Assembly (NCBI RefSeq): GCF_032108445.1
Contig: NZ_CP134876.1
Coordinates: forward strand, 6,510,001-6,574,000
Source of the DNA: Micromonospora halotolerans
GTDB lineage: Bacteria; Actinomycetota; Actinomycetes; Mycobacteriales; Micromonosporaceae
Length of the DNA: 64,000 nt
Direction: 5' to 3'
Shown: positions 58,678 through 64,000 of the stretch, one piece after another
Layout: every line of letters starts with the position of its first letter
Position numbering within the stretch: the stretch's first letter is position 1
Program-made: the position numbers and the translations under genes
The notes under the pieces: model-generated
Database searches by the model: none
Told to the model about the DNA's origin: nothing
The model's input: only the letters and a program-made list of their open reading frames with translations

Positions 58678-59157
58678 TCACGCCGGGTGGTCGAGTTCCG
58701 TAAGTTCAAGTCGTAACTGGTCGATTAAGTCGTCGGACAGCCCCCAAAGCTTCTTTCGAGCTTCGCTAGAATCGCCAATATTCCCCCAATGCCAATTCTC
58801 GATGAGGTCCAAAATCGGCTTCCAACGAACTCGAACGCGGCTAGAGGACATCAGACGGATGCGTAGGTTAAGGTCGCGGCTTCCGGCGAAGACATCGTTG
58901 GCGCTTTCGTTTCTCTCTAGCCCGCTCTTTCTCAAGACGCGACGCAAGCTCGTCACATATTCTAGAATGTCGACATAGTGCTGAAGCCTCCGGTCAAGCA
59001 GCCACCTTTGTTGCGAGCGCCGCCAAGCGTGCTCTTCTCGGCGATTTTGGAGCCAATTATTCACTGACACGGTTACGATAGATGCCACAAGGCCGCTAAC
59101 GACTGCGGGTAGCCATGCCATCGATTGCGGCACAAACGCACCTGCTGATTCGAACAT
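58678..59157 (-). CDS. Membrane-anchored hypothetical in low-GC patch
   Basis: 159 residues. N-terminal hydrophobic helix MAWLPAVVSGLVASIVTVSV (about residues 13-32), then a soluble helical part: EEHAWRRSQQRWLLDRRLQH, YVDILEYVTSLRRVLRKSGL, RIRLMSSSRVRVRWKPILDL and KLWGLSDDLIDQLRLELTEL. G+C of about 54% (hand count) is well below the roughly 70% around it, which suggests foreign origin. The layout of one helix plus a helical bundle recalls small effectors next to phage or defence genes, but there is no recognised family. ATG 59157 with AAGG upstream. Confidence 0.7.
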   Translation of the reverse strand: MFESAGAFVPQSMAWLPAVVSGLVASIVTVSVNNWLQNRREEHAWRRSQQRWLLDRRLQHYVDILEYVTSLRRVLRKSGLERNESANDVFAGSRDLNLRIRLMSSSRVRVRWKPILDLIENWHWGNIGDSSEARKKLWGLSDDLIDQLRLELTELDHPA

Positions 59158-59286
59158 TCCTATACCTTAATTCGGATTGGCGTGGGCCAGGTCGCAGTCC
59201 AGGAGCAGGGTTCGGGCCGGCGATCAGTTCGATACCGGCCAGCGGGATGCGCAGCTAACCGCCGCTCGCCCCGTGCCAGTCGATTG

Positions 59287-59916
59287 TCAGGCTAGAGGAA
59301 GCCGAACTACCATCCACTGCTGCCACGGTTCCCAGTGCGTGCTCCACACGTGCGGATCGACTCCCTGATGATCGGCCGCGATGTGACCGGGGTCGAGCGC
59401 GTGTGCCGACGTGGCATTTTCGATAACAAATGCCACTCTGTCGTCGGTGGGAATCAGCTGCCATTCGGTTGACCATTTAGGTCGCGGTTTATCGTGCAAC
59501 CACACCTCACCCCAGTCGGAAGCTGCCCGCATTGTGGCAAGCATCAGCCCTGACGACTCGCTAATGATTTGCACATTTCCCCGACTGGCCCTGCGAATCC
59601 GCCATTGCTGCCAAGGCGCTGCATGGGCGGTCCAGAGCGTGGTATGTCCACCGGCCGTAGCGTCAGTTCGCGCATCCAAAGCCAAGCCGGAGTGTCGGTT
59701 CAGAATTAGGCAGGGACCGCCGTAGACCGGGTCCCGCCTGAACCGGTCGGCCAACGAAGCGAGCTCATCGGCTGTCAGGCTAATACCGAACCCGAATGCA
59801 CTTAACCCAGGCACGTGGTTGATCGTAGGACGGGATGGCAAGGCAAGAACGCGGTTGACGGATGTCCGACTGTCGCGCACACGGCAAGGCCTGCGAGATG
59901 CATCTTGATCAGTCAT
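59287..59916 (-). CDS. RICIN-type beta-trefoil lectin-like protein
   Basis: 209 residues. From about residue 60 it has the repeats of a ricin B-type trefoil: YGGPCLILNRHSGLALDART, APWQQWRIRRASRGNVQIIS, EVWLHDKPRPKWSTEWQLIP and EPWQQWMVVRLPLA, with the QxW motif in each. No signal peptide is apparent, so it may act in the cytoplasm or be exported by an unknown route. The N-terminal 55 residues are unusual and the start is uncertain (ATG 59916, no ribosome site). Lower GC than the surroundings, like its neighbour. Confidence 0.78.
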   Translation of the reverse strand: MTDQDASRRPCRVRDSRTSVNRVLALPSRPTINHVPGLSAFGFGISLTADELASLADRFRRDPVYGGPCLILNRHSGLALDARTDATAGGHTTLWTAHAAPWQQWRIRRASRGNVQIISESSGLMLATMRAASDWGEVWLHDKPRPKWSTEWQLIPTDDRVAFVIENATSAHALDPGHIAADHQGVDPHVWSTHWEPWQQWMVVRLPLA

Positions 59917-60110
59917 GCAGGAACTGGCGGAATCTCATACCCGCCTACCTCTCGGTCATGATCGGAAACACTGTTCTCGGCAGATCCGGATGTCCCCCGG
60001 AAGATCGACGCCCGGATCGCGGCAATAGCGTGTGTCTCGATTGGCGAGGCAGGCGCAGCGCTGACTCGGATGCGATGACGCCGAGGTTGAGCAGGTTGCG
60101 CGAGTGGTGA

Positions 60111-60833
60111 TCACCACGGCACGCGGGTTCCGTCCCAGGAGAGGAATTCGCCGGTGGGGCCGTCGTCGGGCAGCAGTGCCAGTTGGACCGCGCCAGCTGC
60201 GGCTTCGGCCGGGTCTCCGCCGCTGGCGGCGGCGGTCACGTTGAGATTGGTTTTGCGTAGCCCGGGCGCGAGGGCGTTCACCTTGAAGCCGTCGCCGGCG
60301 AGCGCCTGGGCGTAGAAGACTGTCAGCGCGTTCAGTGCGGTCTTGGACGATCGGTATGCGGCGAGTGAGCCCGTCGCGGGGAACTGCGGCTGCGGGCCGG
60401 TACTCCAGCCCAGTGATCCAGTGCCGCTGGAGAGGTTCACGATCCGGGGCCGGGCGGAGCGGCGCAACGCGGGCAGGAAAGCGTTGGTGACCGCCACGAC
60501 CCCGAACACGTTCGTTTCGTAAGTGCGGCGGAAGGCGTCAACGTCGGTCTCGGTCACCGGGTTCAGGTCGACCGAGATGCCGGCGTTGTTGACAAGGATG
60601 TCCAGGTTTTCGACTTGACGGGTGGCTTCGGCGACGCTCTGGCCGTCGGTGACGTCGAGGGTGAGTAGTCGAGCGTTGCCACCGATCTCGTCGACAGCCC
60701 GCTGTCCCCGCTCTGGGTCGCGAGAGCCGAGGTAGACGATCAGCCCGGCGGCCGCGAGCTGCCGCGCGATTTCCTTGCCGATGCCTTGGTTGGCGCCGGT
60801 GACCAGTGCCGTGGAATCGTTCATGGTGTTCAT
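60111..60833 (-). CDS. Short-chain dehydrogenase, carbonyl-reductase-like
   Basis: 240 residues. TGANQGIG (12-19), NNAG at 82-85, catalytic Ser135, Tyr160 and Lys164 (YRSSK). LDVTDGQSVAE and the final LPDDGPTGEFLSWDGTRVPW are typical of plant- and bacteria-type carbonyl reductases of the SDR family. ATG 60833 or 60824; neither has a good ribosome site. It is divergent from an XRE regulator, with a CCAGG...CCTGG repeat in the 70-bp gap, a usual pairing in actinomycetes. Confidence 0.88.
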   Translation of the reverse strand: MNTMNDSTALVTGANQGIGKEIARQLAAAGLIVYLGSRDPERGQRAVDEIGGNARLLTLDVTDGQSVAEATRQVENLDILVNNAGISVDLNPVTETDVDAFRRTYETNVFGVVAVTNAFLPALRRSARPRIVNLSSGTGSLGWSTGPQPQFPATGSLAAYRSSKTALNALTVFYAQALAGDGFKVNALAPGLRKTNLNVTAAASGGDPAEAAAGAVQLALLPDDGPTGEFLSWDGTRVPW

Positions 60834-60865
60834 GCTGCAACGATGCAGACGGCGACCAAGCCGAT

Positions 60866-60886
60866 CCAGGGATAACCGATACCTGG
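60866..60886. promoter_or_regulatory. Inverted repeat between SDR and XRE genes
   Basis: CCAGGGAT-AACCG-ATACCTGG (60866-60886), seven of eight positions paired, in the 70-bp gap between the divergent genes; likely site of the XRE regulator. Confidence 0.65.
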
Positions 60887-60903
60887 CTCTGGAGGGGTGG
60901 ATC

Positions 60904-61701
60904 ATGGCGGGACAGGAGTTGGCGTGGTTCCTTCGGCAGCGGCGGGAAGACCTACGCCCCGCCGATGTCGGCCTGCCCGCCGGTCCGCGCCGTCGTACCC
61001 CCGGCCTGCGCCGTGAGGAAGTCGCCCAGCTGGCCCACATGTCCGTCGACTACTACGCCCGACTCGAACAGGCCCGGGGCCCCCATCCGTCGCCGCGGAT
61101 TCTGGACTCCCTCGCCGACGCGCTGCGGGTCTCCCCAGCCGAGCGGATCCATCTGTTCCGGCTGGCCGGGGCGACTCCGGCACCACCCGCCGGGCCGGTA
61201 CGCCAGGTCCGCCCGCATATGGTCAACCTGCTGCGCCGCATCCCCGAGGCAGCAGCCGTCGTCACCGACGCCAGCTACGACGTGATCGCCTTCAATCCGC
61301 TCGCCGACGCCCTGCTGGGTAACCTCAGGCAGGAGCCCAACCTGGCCCGCCGACGGTTCCTGGGCCTCGGCAGCTACGAAAGCTCCAGCGCCGAAGAATT
61401 CGGTCACATCGCGGTGGCGCGGCTGCGCGCCGCCGCCGATCGCTACCCCCGCGACGAGCGCCTCTCCCGCCTCCTGAGCGGGCTGCGCGCCGCCAGTCCC
61501 GAGTTCACCGAGATCTGGAACACCAACCCGGTACGAGCCCCTAGCCACCGGATCAAGACCATCACCCATCCACAGCTCGGCCCGCTGCGCCTCAACTGCG
61601 ACGTGCTCACCATCCCCGACGACCAGCAAGTCGTCTTCATCACCGCCGACCACGGCACCCCCACCGCCCGCGCCTTACGCCATCTGGGCGCTGTCGGCTG
61701 A
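60904..61701 (+). CDS. XRE/MmyB-type helix-turn-helix regulator
   Basis: 265 residues. N-terminal HTH: FLRQRREDLRPADVGLPAGP, RTPGLRREEVAQLAHMSVDY, YARLEQARGPHPSPRILDSL. The C-terminal part (VRQVRPHMVNLLRRIPEAAA, VVTDASYDVIAFNPLADALL and PSHRIKTITHPQLGPLRLNC) is the MmyB-like ligand-binding domain. Such regulators usually repress or activate the adjacent SDR. ATG 60904 with GGAGG upstream. It is divergent from the SDR gene. Confidence 0.91.
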   Translation: MAGQELAWFLRQRREDLRPADVGLPAGPRRRTPGLRREEVAQLAHMSVDYYARLEQARGPHPSPRILDSLADALRVSPAERIHLFRLAGATPAPPAGPVRQVRPHMVNLLRRIPEAAAVVTDASYDVIAFNPLADALLGNLRQEPNLARRRFLGLGSYESSSAEEFGHIAVARLRAAADRYPRDERLSRLLSGLRAASPEFTEIWNTNPVRAPSHRIKTITHPQLGPLRLNCDVLTIPDDQQVVFITADHGTPTARALRHLGAVG

Positions 61702-62013
61702 CGAAACCCTTCATACACCGAGGCGACAGAGCCACGCGCTCTGTCAGCGGCGGTACAGCGAAGGGCCTTGGAGTCGCCGGACCGGTGGCCACGAGCCGCG
61801 TCAATCTGTAGAGCCACAGCGTTCGCACATCGACAGATCCGCGCACACTCAGCGGCAGACGAGTACGGCGAAGCGCTTTTCGTCGGCCAGCTCCGGGGGC
61901 GGCACCTGCTGGCCGCCCCCGTGCCTGGTCGAATCCTTGCCGATACCGCAGCAGCGACGTCACCCCGGTGCCGGCCACGTGTCGGCTCAAGCCTCAGCCG
62001 ACGAGTGACGATC
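61702..62013. other. Gene-free stretch
   Basis: 312 bases between the XRE gene and the convergent YCII gene. Reading frames on both strands lack family motifs, clear starts or ribosome sites; I see nothing in it. Confidence 0.5.
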
Positions 62014-62376
62014 TCATCCCTGCAAGACGCGCCGCGGCTTGAACCGGCGAACCTCCTGCGGCCAGCCGCATGCCTCCGCGATTTTGCCGGCCCACATCCG
62101 GGCGGCCGCCTCATCCGGCACGTCCACGATGGTCAGGCCACCCAGGAACTCCTTGCTCTCGACATAGGGCCCGTCGGTGAAGACCAATGCACCGCTTGTG
62201 GCGTCTGCGTTGAAGACCGGGCCGTCCTCTTCCTCCAGGCCCCCGGCGAAGACGAATGCCCCGGCGGCCTTGATCTCATCAACAACCGCCCTGGCGAGTG
62301 GACCGCGCCCGCGGAACCACTCCTCGGTTTGGTCACCCACCCACTGCTGATTGAAGTAGATGAGGTACTCAGGCAT
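62014..62376 (-). CDS. YCII-related protein (DGPF type)
   Basis: 120 residues: EYLIYFNQQWVGDQTEEWFR, VVDEIKAAGAFVFAGGLEEE, the FTDGPYVESKEFLGGLTIVD block and MWAGKIAEACGWPQEVRRFK. This is the YciI/DGPF family (ferredoxin-like fold with the conserved DGP..E.KE..GG), often near sigma-factor genes. ATG 62376 has GGGAG 5 bases upstream. Role unknown; possibly an enzyme on chlorinated or aromatic compounds by family analogy, not certain. Confidence 0.88.
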   Translation of the reverse strand: MPEYLIYFNQQWVGDQTEEWFRGRGPLARAVVDEIKAAGAFVFAGGLEEEDGPVFNADATSGALVFTDGPYVESKEFLGGLTIVDVPDEAAARMWAGKIAEACGWPQEVRRFKPRRVLQG

Positions 62377-62472
62377 GTCCACTCCCTCTGATCTTCCCCG
62401 GACCCGACGTCCGTCTCTGCATACGCTACGAACGGCATCCGGCAGATCCGACACTCGCCAGCTTGATTTCTG

Positions 62473-62722
62473 TCAACCGGTCAACCGTCGCACTCACCTC
62501 TCCTGGCTGAGGAGGGGGAGCTGCGGGGCCGGATCCGGGTCGACATACCTGAGGTTCTGCGGCTGGACGAGTGGAACCACCCGGGCCTGGCTGGCACCTA
62601 GCCAGTCTGAGACATTCCGCCAGATTGCCGATGTCCTGACGACCGGCGACCTCACGCCCTACACGCCCAGACTGCAGCCCAACACTCACTGGTCGAACTG
62701 GCTGGACTCGGGAAGTCTGTAG
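62473..62722 (+). pseudogene. Frameshifted remnant of unknown gene
   Basis: One frame reads EEGELRGRIRVDIPEVLRLD and EWNHPGLAGT to a TAG at 62599-62601. A one-base shift near 62590-62600 opens SQSETFRQIADVLTTGDLTP and PNTHWSNWLDSGSL to a TAG at 62720-62722. Both halves look like real protein sequence and fit one another as consecutive parts of a C-terminus. No start remains upstream. The family is not recognised. Confidence 0.5.
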
Positions 62723-62832
62723 CCGAGCAGAGGCCGAGCCGCCCATCGGCACGACCGCGCACCGCGCCGGCCCGAGGCAAGGCGCGGACAGCAGCAAATC
62801 GGTGCGTTGCCAAGGCCGTTGTGGGCCGGCGA

Positions 62833-63204
62833 TCAGCCGTTGGGGCGTGACTCGATCGCCTGCAGCGACCACCTGTTGCCGTCAGGATCGCCGAAGTAGA
62901 CGAAGTTGCCCCATGGCTGCACTTCGACCTCGCTGGCATCGACGCCGGCGTCGAGCAGTTGCCGGCGCGCCGCCTCGGCGTCGGCGACCACAACCTGGAT
63001 TTCCTGTGTGCCGGGAGTCTTGTCGGTGATGCCCTCGCCGATCACGATGGAGCAGGCCGAGCCGGGTGGGGTCAGCTGGACGAACCGCAGGCCCTCGTGC
63101 ACCCTGTGATCGTGGTCGGCGTTGAAGCCCACCTTCTCGTAGAACGCCTTGGCCCGGTCGACATCGGTCACCGGAACCGGGATGAGTTCGATCTTCCAGT
63201 CCAT
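62833..63204 (-). CDS. VOC-family (glyoxalase-like) protein
   Basis: 123 residues: KIELIPVPVTDVDRAKAFYE, KVGFNADHDHRVHEGLRFVQ, IVIGEGITDKTPGTQEIQVV and WGNFVYFGDPDGNRWSLQAI. Vicinal-oxygen-chelate fold in single-domain form, with the FGDPDGN signature. Family members include glyoxalases and antibiotic-binding proteins; the exact role is unknown. ATG 63204 with GGTGAG upstream. Alone on the minus strand. Confidence 0.88.
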   Translation of the reverse strand: MDWKIELIPVPVTDVDRAKAFYEKVGFNADHDHRVHEGLRFVQLTPPGSACSIVIGEGITDKTPGTQEIQVVVADAEAARRQLLDAGVDASEVEVQPWGNFVYFGDPDGNRWSLQAIESRPNG

Positions 63205-63400
63205 GGTCTCACCGTAGGACGTGGTTACGACGTTTCGGGCTCACCGCGCCATCGGCGGACAGCCACGCCGACGGCACGGCCGCTACGGGTGCCCCACGCC
63301 CAGGCGCTGACCACGACCAAGCCTGGCACGGTGGTGGGTCACCCTCTGGACAGCGTCCGGCGGCGCGCCGGTCGCCCCCGAGGCGGGAGGTGGCGGTCGC

Positions 63401-64000
63401 CTACTGATGTGTGGAGGCCGGGATCCGCACGTTCGCGACGAGAAGGCGTACGACCTCGGGATCGCCGATGACGGCGCCGGCAGCTACGAGCCCGGCCAGG
63501 TCGTCGCCGCCGAAGGCGCCGAGCAGGGTATCCGTCGTGGTGACCAGGACGGCGTCCGGCTCTTCGGGCGGCTCGTGGGCGACCTCGGCGCCGTCCGGTG
63601 TGAGGCGGACGCCGAACACCCCGGCAGGGCCGTGGTCGCGTAGTTCGATCCGCAGCGTCGCCTCGGGCCGCTGCTGCGTCGGCACGAAGAAGGTACGGAT
63701 GGTCAGCATGGCGCTGTCCGCGCTGACGAACCGCTGTTCCGCGGTCGGCGGGGCGGCCAGCGCCCAGGTGCCGAGCGCGAGGACGATCGGCTCGAGGCCG
63801 CGTCCCCACGCGGTCAGCTCGTAGACCCGCACATTGCCTGGCGGAGGCAGCTGCCGACGGCGTACGACGCCCGCGTCGGCCAGCTCGCGCAGCCGGTCGG
63901 ACAGCGCGTTCGGGCTGGCGGTTGGGAGCGCCTGCTGGAGGTCGGTGAACCGTTTCGGCCCGAGCAGCAGCTCGCGCACCACGAGCAGCGACCACCGCTC
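63401..64000 (-). CDS. HxlR-family regulator with SCP2-like C-terminus (5' partial)
   Basis: The frame continues past base 64000, so the N-terminus is missing. Visible: ERWSLLVVRELLLGPKRFTD, LQQALPTASPNALSDRLREL, ADAGVVRRRQLPPPGNVRVY, ELTAWGRGLEPIVLALGTWA, the HxlR winged helix. A C-terminal domain of about 100 residues follows (TLRIELRDHGPAGVFGVRLT, TDTLLGAFGGDDLAGLVAAG), resembling sterol-carrier-like domains fused to such regulators. It should bind DNA as a dimer and sense a small hydrophobic molecule (inference). Confidence 0.88.
   Translation of the reverse strand, partial: ERWSLLVVRELLLGPKRFTDLQQALPTASPNALSDRLRELADAGVVRRRQLPPPGNVRVYELTAWGRGLEPIVLALGTWALAAPPTAEQRFVSADSAMLTIRTFFVPTQQRPEATLRIELRDHGPAGVFGVRLTPDGAEVAHEPPEEPDAVLVTTTDTLLGAFGGDDLAGLVAAGAVIGDPEVVRLLVANVRIPASTHQ

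Noticed and set aside
1..64000. rRNA genes, replication origin, CRISPR array, riboswitch
   Set aside because: No conserved rRNA stretches, DnaA-box clusters, repeat-spacer arrays or recognisable riboswitch cores were seen by eye.

Overview
The window is very GC-rich DNA (about 70% G+C over most of its length) with GTG/TTG starts, four-base stop/start overlaps, F420-dependent enzymes, a LytR-CpsA-Psr protein and many TetR/MarR regulators. It looks like the chromosome of an actinomycete, probably Micromonosporaceae; the family is inferred from gene content and is not proven by a marker gene.

Layout. 1-843: 3' part of an AAA+ ATPase of the contractile-injection-system (eCIS) type, ending at a strong two-way terminator. 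970-6021: minus-strand operon of ABC ATPase, ABC permease and a YncE-propeller/alkaline-phosphatase-like protein. 6.1-8.1 kb: a decayed Excalibur-domain gene, a small stress-type membrane cluster (holin-family, DUF3618) and an IS5-type transposase scrap. 8.2-10.6 kb: P1B-4 metal-exporting ATPase with a divergent ArsR regulator. 10.8-14.4 kb: methyltransferase with a perfect 20-bp palindrome in front and a MerR gene behind, then a TetR/membrane-protein divergon. 14.6-18.3 kb: DUF4236 protein, TetR, F420-dependent oxidoreductase and SDR. 18.4-21.7 kb: an accessory stretch punctuated by three copies of a tRNA-3'-end-like repeat, with small membrane and cysteine-rich proteins between them. 21.6-24.4 kb: MarR/FMN-reductase divergon, ECF sigma factor and a DHFR-like reductase.

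24.4-43.5 kb is the centrepiece: one tightly coupled minus-strand operon encoding the baseplate, spike and tube-cap half of an eCIS (tube/LysM proteins, gpD-like hub, gp5-like spike, PAAR tip, gp25, two gpJ-like wedges, tail protein I-like protein, DUF6519/beta-helix protein). It ends in a 1482-residue DUF4157 protein with a putative nuclease C-terminus, followed by an inositol-phosphate-synthase-like gene. Sheath, inner tube and ATPase are not in this operon. The only ATPase seen is the partial gene at the left edge, pointing towards the operon across 23.5 kb of unrelated and partly mobile DNA, so the injection system appears to be split.

43.5-64 kb is ordinary chromosome with many regulator/enzyme divergons: VOC, SnoaL and TetR/MarR pairs, a secreted subtilase, an ASCH protein with a leaderless promoter, LCP transferase, PPOX enzyme, thiolase/TetR/CoA-transferase, small membrane proteins, heme-degrading-type UPF0303, a zinc-ribbon gene pair and DUF1963. 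A lower-GC patch (58.7-59.9 kb) carries a membrane-anchored protein and a ricin-type lectin. It is surrounded by decayed gene scraps. The window closes with SDR/XRE, YCII, VOC and a 5'-truncated HxlR regulator.

No rRNA, intact tRNA, CRISPR array or replication origin was seen.
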